Source: Schizochytrium sp. CCTCC M209059
Lineage: Eukaryota > Sar > Bigyra > Thraustochytrida > Thraustochytriidae
Direction of reading: 5' to 3'
Length of the DNA: 64,000 bases
Assembly (NCBI GenBank): GCA_000818945.1
Contig: KN805422.1
Coordinates: 1 to 64,000, forward strand
Position numbers and translations under genes: made by a program. The notes beneath the pieces were generated by a model. The model had not been told where the DNA came from and did not search any database. It saw nothing but the letters and a program-made list of their open reading frames with translations. Below, piece after piece: positions 26,248-37,114 of this stretch (within the stretch, counting starts at the first letter, position 1; each line of letters starts with the position of its first letter).

Positions 26248-28701
26248 ATGAAAAGGCCAAGGACGGGCGCACGAAGTTTGCCGTGGGCGGCGAGCAGTGT
26301 GGCGTCCCTAGGTGTGGCGTGGCTCGCTCTTTGGCCAGCGTCGACCCAGGCGCAAGACGCCATTACCCTGGACAACGCGACGCTCGTGGACGATGATGTA
26401 GACTGCGAGTCAGGGGTCCTGGGTCCACTTTTATACGGCGTGGTGGTTGAGCCCAAGGGCATCATCTTTTTTGTGCTCGTGTTTCTGTGTTACCTCATGT
26501 GGGCCATGACGTTTGTGGTGGAGCGGGTTCTACTGCCGGGCGTGCACCTGGGTCTAGCGCAGAGTCTGCGTCTGCCAGTCTCGGTCACGAGTCCGGCGAT
26601 TTTGGTTCTTGGTGGATGCAGCGTGCCGATTTTCTTTCTCAACGTGCTCAGCATGTCTCGCACCGAATCATCAGCGGTCGGAGTCGGTCTGGCACTGGGC
26701 TCGGCAGCGCTCAACTTTTTCGTCGTCCTCCCCTTGTGCTACTTTATGGGCGTAGACCAGGGCGACATGTACCTGTACTGGTGGTCGCTCGTGCGTGACC
26801 TGTCTGTCTACATTATCGGTCTCGGGACTTTGGCTGCCTTCTGGTTTGCGCAAGCCTCTCCATGGGACGCCTCCGTGACCACACGCGATCAGGCTTGCTG
26901 GCTCGGACAGGAAACGCTTTGCTGCTACCAAGGTCTTTTCGACAGCCCCGAGCGACTTGCCCCCATCAGCTATGGTGTCCTCATGTGGTGGGAAGGTGTC
27001 TGTATGATCGCACTTTACGGTCTTTACCTTGTCCTAATGCGACATCAGCACCGCGTTAAGTGGACCGCGGACAGCGCCTTCCGTCGCTTCGCTGTGCTCT
27101 TTTGTGCTGCGGGTCGTCTCGAAGATCTCGAGACTAAGCGCAGTGAGGCCCGAAGTAATGAGAATACTCTCTACAACGAGAGTACCCGTGCGGCAGCGGT
27201 GGGGAAAGTCGTCAGTATGGAGAAGACGTCATATTCGCAGAGTTTGGATGTTCTGAAGCTTCTCACTCGAAGCAGTCCGATTGACGGATCGCCAAGAATG
27301 AAGCGCGCGACAATCTTTCTCGCCATGCGCAAGGGCAACGCGCTGACCTTCTTTCAAAAAGTGCGGAACGGCGAGCGCAGCGCCACGAGCAAAGAGGTGT
27401 CAAGCATGCTCGTTCAATTTGTGACACTCTTTGATAGAGACATCATTGGCGATGGGTACAATCTATTCTCTTCGGAAGAAATTAAGGAGGAGAACGATGA
27501 GACGCTCGCCGAGCTTGTGAAGTCGATCACTGACATTGGCGGGTCCGACGACGGGGCGGGCTTGCAAAAATGGCTCCGGGTGACGGAGGCGCAGCTTCAC
27601 CACGAAATGAATGCTGCTTTTGACATTCTAGCAGCCGAGTCTTCTGAGAAGTCCATCGCGGACGCCACGAAACTCGAGTCGTTGCTGCAACTCATCGGGT
27701 GCCAGCCGAGCAAGCGTGTGGTGCGCAAAACGCGCGATAAGCTGGAAATCCGCGCGAACTCTCTAATTGGTCGCGAAGAATTCAGTGAATGGTATCGCGC
27801 GTGTATGGCGTGGTCGCCATATGCTCGTGGAGACGCCTTTGCGGCGATGCAAAAGCCGAGTATATTTGAAAAAACACGAAACTCGTTACGGAGGGGCCAG
27901 GCTGCCGACCTGACGATGGTCGCGCACTCGGGTGGAGAAATGGGAAGCAGCACACCGGTATCGCTCGATGTCTGGGCGCGGCCCATGGGTACGACTGCGC
28001 CAGGCGTGCATATTTGGCGTCCTGCGCATGGTCAGGAGGACGCATCTTGTATAGAAAAGTTTGTGCACAGCCTGGGCGTTCCGTTTCGACTTCCTGTTTA
28101 CATGACCACGGTGTTTCTTACGGGCCAAGCCGTGAAGTTGGGCTTTTACGGAGGTCTGTTGTGGCTGGTCATGTCCGTCTTCTGGCTCGGGTTGCTTTCG
28201 TGGGGTGTGTTGTTTGCGTCCGAGACGATTTCGCTGACGCTGAATGTGCCTCCGGCCTCCCTAGGCTCGACGATTCTGGCTCTCGGTCTCAATGCCCCGC
28301 ACCTGATTTCGTCCGTGCTCCGTGCTTCTGCGAGCAAGGGCGACGCGGGATCTTCTGTGGCGCGATCTCTCGAGCTTTCGGTCAAGGGAAATGTGTTTGA
28401 CTTGCTGGTCAGTCTGCCGCTCGCATGGCTCTTTGCGAACGCAGCGCGCGGTCATCCAACCCACGTGGGCGCATCAAATATTGGCACCTCGCTCTTGGTG
28501 CTTTGCTCATTTGTGGTTCTCTTGCTTGTCTTGTTGACGAGCGCGCGCTGGTGCGTGGATGCAAAGGTTGCGATTGTAATGATTGCGTTGTACTGTCTGT
28601 TTCTTATTCAAGATGTGATTCTTGCCGACTGGGCCAAGACGGTGCCTTCTTATATTTACTGTAGCGGATGTGCAGACGACATGGTGTGCGCTTCCGTATG
28701 A
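26248..28701 (+). CDS. NCKX/NCX-like cation exchanger with degenerate ion-binding motifs
   Basis: An 817-residue protein from ATG 26248, supported by a signal peptide (residues about 11-35) as in NCKX proteins. Two membrane clusters (about 70-265 and 615-795) flank a 350-residue cytosolic loop containing acidic helical segments with weak EF-hand-like spacing (FDRDIIGDGYNLF near 395). The alpha-1 repeat reads SPAILVLGGCSVPIFF with GVGLALGSAALNFFVVLPLC. The alpha-2 repeat reads LGSTILALGLNAPHLISSVL with VKGNVFDLLVSLPLAWL. These align with Na+/Ca2+(K+) exchangers. The two acids that coordinate Ca2+ in the family are absent: I128 stands where Glu is expected and H685 where Asp is expected. Normal exchange is therefore doubtful. 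The frame is open upstream to 25612 but not protein-like. Confidence 0.75.
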   Translation: MKRPRTGARSLPWAASSVASLGVAWLALWPASTQAQDAITLDNATLVDDDVDCESGVLGPLLYGVVVEPKGIIFFVLVFLCYLMWAMTFVVERVLLPGVHLGLAQSLRLPVSVTSPAILVLGGCSVPIFFLNVLSMSRTESSAVGVGLALGSAALNFFVVLPLCYFMGVDQGDMYLYWWSLVRDLSVYIIGLGTLAAFWFAQASPWDASVTTRDQACWLGQETLCCYQGLFDSPERLAPISYGVLMWWEGVCMIALYGLYLVLMRHQHRVKWTADSAFRRFAVLFCAAGRLEDLETKRSEARSNENTLYNESTRAAAVGKVVSMEKTSYSQSLDVLKLLTRSSPIDGSPRMKRATIFLAMRKGNALTFFQKVRNGERSATSKEVSSMLVQFVTLFDRDIIGDGYNLFSSEEIKEENDETLAELVKSITDIGGSDDGAGLQKWLRVTEAQLHHEMNAAFDILAAESSEKSIADATKLESLLQLIGCQPSKRVVRKTRDKLEIRANSLIGREEFSEWYRACMAWSPYARGDAFAAMQKPSIFEKTRNSLRRGQAADLTMVAHSGGEMGSSTPVSLDVWARPMGTTAPGVHIWRPAHGQEDASCIEKFVHSLGVPFRLPVYMTTVFLTGQAVKLGFYGGLLWLVMSVFWLGLLSWGVLFASETISLTLNVPPASLGSTILALGLNAPHLISSVLRASASKGDAGSSVARSLELSVKGNVFDLLVSLPLAWLFANAARGHPTHVGASNIGTSLLVLCSFVVLLLVLLTSARWCVDAKVAIVMIALYCLFLIQDVILADWAKTVPSYIYCSGCADDMVCASV

Positions 28702-28901
28702 GCTTTGTTTGCAAACTGTGCAAATTGAGTGTGGGTTCAACTGTGTGCAGATCGTGTGTGTTTGTCTGCACAGGTTAACGTCTCGCATCGCTCAGCCAGG
28801 TTGCTGTATGTAGAATAATATTATGGGATCAACGCTAGCACTGAAAAGAAAACGTTGTTGTCATTTTTGTTGTCGTCGCTTCTTTGTTCTTGTGACTTTG
28901 A

Positions 28902-28938
<37 letters not shown>

Positions 28939-29245
28939 GACACGTCTTTGTTGTTGCCGCTTCCGCTTCTTTGTTGTTATGCCACATTGATATTGTTCTA
29001 GATTCCAAAAGATGTTGTTCAAACAAATGAAGTCAAGAACTTCTCTGACATCATCAAGTACGATTGCGTCTCTCTCGAAAGTGCAATTTGAACATGAGCA
29101 AAAAATAAAAAACGATTTTAAAGGGGAAAAAAAACCTATGGTCATACGAGCACATCTTGAAGCGCCTTGTTTGCTGAGCGTGCGAAACAGGATAAAACAA
29201 CAATTCCTCATTTTTTTCGCGCCCTCATTTTGTTTTCACTCCTTC
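28702..29245. other. Intergenic region between convergent genes, with GTT repeat
   Basis: 544 AT-richer bases that include the GTT microsatellite and A-rich tracts near 29101-29133. No gene is supported. Confidence 0.6.
28902..28939. repeat. (GTT)n microsatellite
   Basis: Twelve or more GTT triplets. Confidence 0.9.
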
Positions 29246-30880
29246 TCAGGCGTCTGGCTCCGAGGTGGCGGCGACCAAGTCTTCGGGATTCTTGTCTGGA
29301 GAAGCTTTGAGCGCGTTGGCAAGCCTTGCCAAAGAACCGCGGAGTCCCGAGGACCGCGTGGAAGCTCCGTTGCCCTGGTTTTCGTCGTCGACTTCCTCTG
29401 CGTCCTCGGCTGCATTGTCCAAGCGAGTAACGGGAAGACCATAGCGTTCAATCGCCCGCAAGAAGCGCCCGAGCTTTTGCTTGTGAATGTGCATGCGGAG
29501 CATGACCTCCGTCTCGGAACGAGGCGCGATAAAATTCATGCGGCGCTGCGAGAAAGACTTGGGCACGTACATTTTGTACGGCGCGGCATTTTCGGTGCCA
29601 AAGTCGACGCCGAACCAATTGTAGCCAAGCCAGGAGTTGCAAATGGAATCGTTGCTGACAATGTTGACGAGCCAGGGTTTGATCCAGGCGAGACGCGTTG
29701 CGATGTTGCGCATGGCGCCACGTCGCATGACGCCATCCTCGTAGACGTAGTGGACGCGATCGAGAAGGGCCTTGTCTTTCATCTTGGCCCGGAGCTGCTC
29801 GTGGATTTGGTGCGCGGTTCGAGCGAGCCAGGTGAGACCCGGCGCATCGTGATCGGCAGGCTCGATGCGAATGCGGGCGTAGGCGAGAGCATTGCCAACG
29901 TAGGTCTTCGAGTCGAGCGTTCCGCGTCCTCGTGTGTTGACAATGGCGCGGGTCATGATGGGTTTTGTGGAGGCGGCATCGCCAAAGTCGGCAAGATGCA
30001 AGAGCTTGAGGATCATGGCCATGGACAACTCGTACGAGCTCACCCAGGCGCCTTCGGGCAAATCTTGGCTCACGGTTTCCTTGAGCGCCTTGATTTTCTC
30101 CAGATTGAGGACAAAGTCAGACCGAATGGCGGTGAAGCGAGTGCTGACCCAGGTGGGAAGCATGGTAGCAACCTGGAGCTGCGTCATGCGGCCGTCCTGT
30201 TCAGAGGCTATGTTGTCGTGGACCTCTTGCAGGATCTCGGGGTCAAAGGAGCATTCGCGGTCGAGGTCTGGGAGCGGCGGGGCTTTGCGCGGCATGGGCG
30301 CGATTCCGGCCGAGACGCCGGCAAAGTGGGACCAGGTATTGATGAAATGCGACATGGCCGACCCGTCCATGGCAACGTGCACAAAGGTGACGGTGAGCAC
30401 GGTTTGCTCCGACTTGGGAAGCCACGTGACGTAGGCGACGATCAAAGGCATCGAGGAGTCCGTCTCGAAGAGCTCGTCCTTTACGGGCGCCGAGAAGAAC
30501 TTGTTCCAGGAGCTGGCGCGAGGCGTCTCGGTGGACTCTGGAGGGGCCCAGTCTCGCGCGCGGAAGAAGATGGGGCTTCCGCGCGAGCCCTTGACTGAGA
30601 GCCCGTATGGCCTGCCCGAGCTGTACTTTTTCAGCCTGCCGGCCATGATGGGGAAGCGGTCGATGGCCTCTTGAAAGCCTGCGAGCAGCGGCTCCTTTTC
30701 GAGGATGCTGTCGAAGGCGTAGCCGATGGGGACGTGAGGCGCGCGGAGATACATGCAGTCGGAGCTCCGGAGTCGGATCTCAAGTTCTTGGTTGTTGGTT
30801 TCTGGCCTGGGCAGCGTCCACTGCGCATCGTCACTGCGATTGAGCATCATCTGCATCAGTAGCTGCAGATTGGTTCTCAT
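29246..30880 (-). CDS. BAHD-family acyl-CoA-dependent acyltransferase
   Basis: A 544-residue protein from ATG 30880. The catalytic HxxxD motif is H168-VAM-D172, followed by G, in TFVHVAMDGSAMSHFINTW. The second family motif (plant DFGWG) appears as WFGVDFGTENA. The region VNTRGRGTLDSKTYVGNAL matches the conserved substrate-channel stretch in front of it. BAHD enzymes move an acyl group from acyl-CoA to an alcohol or amine. They are best known from plant and fungal secondary metabolism; the substrate here is unknown. There is no signal peptide or membrane helix, so it is probably cytosolic. A Gln/Ser/Ala-rich 80-residue tail is extra to the usual 430-450-residue fold. Confidence 0.85.
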   Translation of the reverse strand: MRTNLQLLMQMMLNRSDDAQWTLPRPETNNQELEIRLRSSDCMYLRAPHVPIGYAFDSILEKEPLLAGFQEAIDRFPIMAGRLKKYSSGRPYGLSVKGSRGSPIFFRARDWAPPESTETPRASSWNKFFSAPVKDELFETDSSMPLIVAYVTWLPKSEQTVLTVTFVHVAMDGSAMSHFINTWSHFAGVSAGIAPMPRKAPPLPDLDRECSFDPEILQEVHDNIASEQDGRMTQLQVATMLPTWVSTRFTAIRSDFVLNLEKIKALKETVSQDLPEGAWVSSYELSMAMILKLLHLADFGDAASTKPIMTRAIVNTRGRGTLDSKTYVGNALAYARIRIEPADHDAPGLTWLARTAHQIHEQLRAKMKDKALLDRVHYVYEDGVMRRGAMRNIATRLAWIKPWLVNIVSNDSICNSWLGYNWFGVDFGTENAAPYKMYVPKSFSQRRMNFIAPRSETEVMLRMHIHKQKLGRFLRAIERYGLPVTRLDNAAEDAEEVDDENQGNGASTRSSGLRGSLARLANALKASPDKNPEDLVAATSEPDA

Positions 30881-31710
30881 CTTGCCCGTGTGTAATTGTT
30901 GCTGCTGCTGCTGATTGCTGCTTTTCCGGTCGTGGCAATTGCGGTTTTGGTGTTTGCTCGGCTGTCACGTTTGTGTCGCAGTCTTGCTTGCTCGGCCAGC
31001 CTCGGGCGCACACGTCTCGCGAAAGAGTGTGTTTGCAGACTGGAAAGTGCAATGCTACCATTCATCCGCGCTCAGCACCTCATTTGCAACCCAATCCCTT
31101 CGCCGCGCCTCGCCGTTCCGTCAGCCTCTGCTCTCGGAAATCCCCGCCGCGCGCGCAGCCCTCGCCATGCTCGCACCTCGCATTCTCTCCGCTCCGCGCC
31201 CGCGCCGGCGTCCGAGCCGCAGCCCGAGTCCAAGCAGGCAGCTAGCTGGCTCCAAGCGCGAGCCCGTACGTACATACGTACGTTCGTACGTACCTGCGTT
31301 CCGAATCCCGTTGCAGCGTCCCGCGTTCCCCGCCTGCGCGCGCCGCGAGCGGCCGCCGCGAGCATGCGCGACCATGCCGGCGCGGCGCGCATTCATGCGG
31401 AGGTCCGCGCAGCAGCAGCCGTCGCCAGCAGGCCCGGCGGGCTCGTCTGCTCGGGCCGCGGACCGCGCACGCCGCGGCGGCCTGCACGCGCTGATTGCGC
31501 GCGGGGTCGCCGCCGCCGTTGCGAATCTCGCGCGAGCTGGGCCCGGCTGCGAGCCCCAGCGAGGCGCGGGATGCGGCCGCGGCGCAGCGCAGGGCAGCGC
31601 CGCGCGGGAGCGCAGGAGGCTGCTTGTGAACGATCGTGGGGTGATTCCGGCACGAGGGACGGGACCTGATGGCGCTGCCTGCAGAATTCCAATGCCGAGG
31701 ACCGCCCAGC

Positions 31711-31735
31711 GATCGATCGATCGATCGATCGATCC
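31711..31735. repeat. (GATC)n microsatellite
   Basis: Six GATC units. The same tetranucleotide recurs at 11222-11250, 36451-36486 and 37390-37408. Confidence 0.9.
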
Positions 31736-33129
31736 GCGGGCGCGGCGACAATCCAGCGCGGGCGCACGCGCAGGCGCAGACTCCGCCGAGACCTGTTGTC
31801 TTCCGCGCGGCTGCGGCTGCCAGTTCAATCGCCGGCGCCGCCAGCCCTAATGGCAGGTCACGACGCCGAGGACCAGGGCAAGGGCGCGCACGCTGGCTGC
31901 TCTTACGCTGCACTGCACTGCACTGCACCGCACTGCAGTGCCGTGCCGGAAGGAAGGCCGGGAGCGGGACTTGGGAAGGGCGGCGACGCGCACGTTGATG
32001 ATGTCCAGCCACGAGTAGACGCTCACAAACGCAGACAGCCCACAAGAAAGTGCAGCCAGCGCTGGATGAGACTGGAATTCGTGCGTAGAGAAAAGAAGAT
32101 GAATGAGGAGGAAAGGAAGAGGAGGATCCGCGGCTGAGCCGTAAAAATTGGGCAGTCAACAGTTGCGGAGCTTGCGTCGGAATGGGACCTGCAGCGCCTC
32201 ACGCGATACTTTTCGAATGGCCGATCGACACGACATGGTGTTTCTCTTTCTTTTTCAGTTGCTTTGGGTCAAGGAAGATTTTTCTTTCGGGCGATTATCA
32301 GGCATCGACATGCAGTTTGGTTGTATGCAATCGTTTCGAAGCGCCTTGCGAATTCTCGGTGTAGGGCTGGCTCGCTTGTCAAAATACTTCATGTGTTTTC
32401 GCGGAAAAGATTGCGACAGATAATCACGCGAGAATAGATAGTATAGAAAAGGTGTCTTATGGCCAGCCAGGCTCCTTTTGGCAGTCGTTCCATTGGGCTT
32501 GCTCGCCTGTCTCCTCGCCTGTTTCCTCGCCTTCAACGAAGCGGAGATCTTTCAAGAGAAAAATCAGTGGACCTGAGAGGAGTCTGCGATCGATCGAGCG
32601 AGCGAGCGAGCGAGCGAGCGGTGTTCCAAATTCTTGGTGTCCTGGTGGAAGCCAAGTCTGTGCTGGCTCAAGATCCTCTCTCTGTTTGAAAAGAAGGTAG
32701 ATTGTCGCGGCGCTGGATTTTTAGAAAATCCTTTGCGCGATCATGCTTCGCGTTAGGCATTCGCTCAGCGATTTGGTGACGAGACGAAAGATCCGGAAAT
32801 AAATTTTGGAGCTTTCTTTGAATATGGTCCGAAGCATTCTTTGCTTTTTGCAATCGGCAAAGGGATTCCAAAGTTTTCGTTGTACGGGCAAGCGGCGTAG
32901 TGGGTTGGCCTGGTTCAGGCAGTTTCACAGTCAGACATTTTTATAAATCGACAGCAGTCGGATCGGGCAAGCGTTGGTTGAACTCGACTCAGTGCAGAGT
33001 TTATCTTCGAGGGTTTTGCAGATGAGCAAGGAAATTTTTTAAAATTAAAATCAAATCCGGAAGAGGCAAGATCTCTGATGCTATGATGCTTATCGAGGAA
33101 CAAGAATGACGCCACCACGGCTGGACGAT

Positions 33130-33160
33130 ATGGGCGAGATAACGTCAATCTCTCGCCCAT
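33130..33160. repeat. Perfect inverted repeat (hairpin)
   Basis: Arms ATGGGCGAGA (33130-33139) and TCTCGCCCAT (33151-33160) around an 11-base loop, in an otherwise featureless interval. Confidence 0.85.
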
Positions 33161-33624
33161 GGGGAGCGTCCGTCTGGGCTTTACGGCAGCCAGTATATTA
33201 TGAGAGGACAGCCAGGAAAGTCACGGCAGTGAACATCTCTTCTTCGCTGTTTGTTGCACCTTTGGCAAGTTTGAGCGATTGATGGGCGTGCTTTCGGTGA
33301 ACAAGCTAGATGGCCCGACTGTCTGCGTCGAGTTCGGACAGAGCAGAGTTCACCATTTGAGGATGGCCATGGTGACAGTCATCCTCTCTATTTCGCAAGT
33401 CTAAACATACCAGATGACCAAGGAAAGCTCTGTCCCGCCAAAAGAAAAGAGGCGAGCATGGTATCTTCGCATCCGGGGTCTTCATTGTTGGCTGAAAGAG
33501 TACCCAAGAGAGAGGAAACGAACAATGCAAAAGCAATCGTTGAGGTTGAAGACAAAAGAGCTAATCTAGCTGTGGGGTGATGAAATGTACTAGAATACAG
33601 TTGAAACAGAAGACGCTACCTCGA

Positions 33625-35029
33625 TCAACGACGAGCAGCAACAATGACCCGGTGCGAGGCCTCTGCCTTTGCGCAGGCAGCTTCGAGGCCATGAGCTTCC
33701 TTGTGCGAGGTAAGGTGGCGCTTGAGCTCCGAGTAGCAGGCAAAAGACTTTTCGCAGTTCTTCATGGTGCACGGATACGGGCGGTCCTTGGAGTGAATGC
33801 GAATAATGTGCAAACGGAGATCGCTTTGGCGAACAAAAGACTTGGAGCATCCATCGGAGGGGCACTTCCACTTCTTGTCGGCCTCGTGGATGTTGCGGGT
33901 GTGGAGGCGGAGTCCCTCCGAGGTGCTGTAGGTCTTGGTGCATCCGGGCGCCTTGCACACGTACGAGTTAGGCTTGCGCGTGTGGATGCGCACGTGGGAC
34001 TTGAGGCACCCGACGGTGAAGAAGGACTTGCTGCAGTACGTGCATTTGTGGACACGACCCTTTTCCGGCATGTGCGAGGCCACGTGGTCTTCCATGGCCC
34101 ACTTCCAGGAAAAAGTATGCGAACAGTTGGGATGCGGGCACTTGTACTGAGGCTTTTCGGTCGCGGCGCCAGAGACCGCCGACGCGCTGTCCATGTACGA
34201 TTCCTGTCCGTCGGCTGCGTCGGTGGCATTGGAGCCCGACCGCTGCACACGTTCGAGGAACAGGGCAATCTCCGATTGACGATCGGCGTTGCTTGCGGAC
34301 GAGGTGGTGTTGTCATAGGAGCTGGCGGCAATGCCTTGGGACGAGACGCTCCAGTCGCTGTTGCAGCTGCGGCGACGGCTGCGCTTCTTGGTGCTGTTCG
34401 CCCGCTTGGAGCGCACACGCTTGCGTGAGCCTGCTGCAGCTGGCGAGTTTCGGCGGCGCACATCGTAGTCCTCGTCGTCGTCGTCATCCACGCCTTCCCC
34501 TTCGCTGTCAACGAGGAGTTGCCGCATGTTGCGACGCGGCTTCATGGCAGCAGCACGGCGTGGCCGCGAAGAGTGCCTAGGCGTACCGTCTGCGTCGCTG
34601 GTTGTGGTGGTGGTGGAGTTTGCGGGTTCGACGCCGGGAGCAGTCTGACGGATGTTGGCGGACGTGATATTTGACTCGGTAGCAGCAGATGCGGACGTGC
34701 CGAGGTCTCCGAGGAGAACGTCGGCTCCCCAGGCTCCGTCATCGAGAAAGGACATTTCCGCGGAGGTGACCATGTGGACTTCGGGCTTGATAGCTGCCAT
34801 ATGGGCATCGGACTTGATGGCCGTAGGGGCGTCGCGCGAGACGTCTGGCCACTTGGTGTGGGTGGAGCTGTGAAAGTTGTTGTAGATGGGTCCTAGAAAG
34901 GGCGAGACGGGTTCGCTAGCGTTGTCGTCGTCGAGGCTGTCGAGGAGGATGTCCTTTTGTCCAAAGTGAACGTCGGTCTCGTCGCTCGTGATGAGCGGCA
35001 TGGGGACGACGCGCTGCAAGTGGCTCTGC

Positions 35030-35073
<44 letters not shown>

Positions 35074-35334
35074 TTGCTGTTGCTGCATGGCCCCGAGCGG
35101 GCGGACGGGGGCGTAGGGGTGGTGGCTATGGGCCTGAGCGCTTGTCCCAACGTTGTGAAAGAGGTAGTCGCCGCCGCTGGCGTGGGCCGCGTCGTGCGAC
35201 GCAGGGCCTGCTGCCATCATGTGTCCGGCGTCAAAGCTTGGCGCGCCGAGCTGATCGAAGAGGGCATCTTCCCTCCACGGAAACTCCGTGAGGTTGTCTC
35301 CGTTAGCGTACATGCTTTCCATCGTCATGACCAT
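33625..35334 (-). CDS. C2H2 zinc-finger transcription factor with poly-Gln tract
   Basis: A 569-residue protein from ATG 35334. An N-terminal acidic/aromatic region is followed by about 18 consecutive Gln (from residue 84), then Ser/Thr-rich linker and a basic segment (RKRVRSKRANSTKKRSRRR) that looks like a nuclear localisation signal. Five C2H2 fingers fill about residues 390-535: CPHPNC...HVASH, CTYC...HVRIH, CKAPGC...HTRNIH, CPSDGC...HIIRIH and CTMKNC...HLTSH. Several have the C-x4-C spacing and linkers reminiscent of TFIIIA/ZFX-type DNA binders. It is a likely sequence-specific transcription factor; targets cannot be inferred. The Gln tract is encoded by mixed CAG/CAA and may vary in length. 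Confidence 0.88.
35033..35086. repeat. (CTG)n run encoding poly-Gln
   Basis: CTG/TTG triplets on the plus strand, coding for Gln on the minus strand within the zinc-finger gene. Confidence 0.85.
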
Positions 35335-36517
35335 TCAGTACGTGCTTGAGCCGTCGCGTCCTTGGTGTCGGCACGGAAAAGTCTCCCGTGGCGCGTGGCG
35401 CGGCCGAGAGACTCCCGCCTGCGGCAAGTGGGGCACGCACAGCACGACAACAGCGCGGGACGAGGACAGCCGCGAGAACAGGACAGATGGGCAGGATGGC
35501 AGGCGGCAAGGTAGGATAGGATGGATGGATTAGACGAAGCCACAGCACGCTAAGCCAAGCTAAGCCAAGCCAAGCCACGCCAAGCCGGGCAGCCAGGAAA
35601 GCGGGTTTGCTCGAGTTCCGGGCTTCTTGCCTCTTTTCTTTCCCTCTTATTTTTTTATTTTCCGATTTGCAGGATCGCTTCGACCGATCGATGGAGCGAG
35701 CGAGCGCTCGATCACCGAGGCGGCGACTGGCTCGCGCTCGTTCGCGTGCTCGCGCGAGGCGCCCGCGGCAGTTCCCTGCCGCGCGTGCTGCCTGCTTCGC
35801 GACTGACTGCCTGGGATTAGATTTGAAATCGCGATTCGAGTTTGCGCTCGCCGCGTGTTCGATTTTTTTTTTTAAAGAATCCGCCTTGATGCGTCTTCTT
35901 CTCTCCACTGACCGCTGAGGGGACTAGTGCGCGTGAGGGGGGCGAATGCGGGAGGCGGTTGGTCGCCTTGTGAGGAAGTGGGGGAGTGGAAGGGTGAGTG
36001 GGCGACGGGATGTGAGGCGAGAGTGGGTGAGGGGAGAAGAATAGGAGCGTGCTCGCGTGGGGCGCGGCGCGTGTGAGGAAATGAAAACAGTAAGAAAAAA
36101 AGAAAGAAAGAATGAATAAATGAATGAAAGGAAAAGGAAGGCGCGTGCGGCGATACGCGCCCACGCCCTCGCTTCTCGCCTCGCTCCCCCCTCCACATTC
36201 CCTGCCTCGCTCAGCTCGGCGCGGCACCCGATAGCTATCGCACGATGGATGTCTCGGTTCATCGCCGCTGAGACGAATAACAGCCAGCCGGCCAGTCAGC
36301 CAGCCAGCCACCATGGCCATTGCCAGCCGGAGCAGTAGTTCGCTTCGAATATCGATCTTTCTTTCTTCGCCCCGAGGCATCTTTCCTCTCCCTCTTGATC
36401 GCTCGATCGATCGCTTGATCGATCAATCGATGCGCCGCCACGGGTCCCCGAAGATCGATCGATCGATCGATCAATCGATCATCGATGCGACGCGGCTGCG
36501 GGAATCAGGAGAGACTG

Positions 36518-36560
36518 CCTGCTTGCTTGCCTGCCTGCCTGCTTGCTTGCTTGCTTGCTT
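36518..36560. repeat. (CTTG/CCTG)n microsatellite
   Basis: Ten tandem tetranucleotides, CTTG and CCTG mixed. Confidence 0.85.
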
Positions 36561-37069
36561 CCTTGAAGTCCTTCTTTCTTCCTGGCTGGCACTCTTTGTC
36601 CCCTTGACTGCCGCCGCTGCTATCTTCGGGTCCCTTCCTCCCTATCCCTCGCCAGCGCGAGGCAGCCCCATTCAGCCTGCGCGCCAGGACAGGCTGCGGC
36701 AGCGGCGTCTACGCTGGCCGCGGCGGCCGCCGAGGCCTCGCAGCGGCGGCGGCACAGCGCGGCAGGGGTCTTGCTTCTGTCTGCATTGGCCGCGGCGGTG
36801 GAGGGGAGGGAGCAAGGAAGCGCAGGGAGACACGCAGGGACGGAGCCTGAGGGGAGGAAAAAGATCTTTCCCTTCTTTCCTTCCTTCCTTCTTTCTTTCT
36901 TTCTTTCCCTCCTTCCTTCCTTCCCCCCTCCCTCACTGTCGCCTCGACTCCGCTCGGCTCGGCTCGGGGCGATTGAAGCACACTCGCGTAAACTCATGTA
37001 TAAGTTCGACCTCCTTCGCCTCGCTTTCCGGCCTCTTGCTTCGCCTCGCCTCGCGTTGCCTTCATTTTT

Positions 37070-37075
37070 TCTTTT

Positions 37076-37114
<39 letters not shown>
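37070..37114. repeat. (TTTC)n microsatellite
   Basis: Eleven tandem units. Further TTCT/TTCC tracts lie at 36876-36925 and 37441-37513. Confidence 0.9.

Larger units (their letters stand above)
30881..33624. other. Intergenic region, GC-rich then average, with short repeats and a hairpin
   Basis: 2.7 kb with no supported gene. 30.9-32.1 kb is GC-rich and open in several frames without any motif. It holds a GATC run (31711-31735), a TACGTACGT-type run at 31266-31292 and a CACTG run at 31910-31939. 32.1-33.6 kb is of average composition, with a GAGC run (32586-32618) and an inverted repeat at 33130-33160. Confidence 0.55.

Noticed and set aside
29012..30598. 528-codon plus-strand frame opposite the BAHD gene
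   Set aside because: Antisense shadow; the minus strand has both BAHD motifs.
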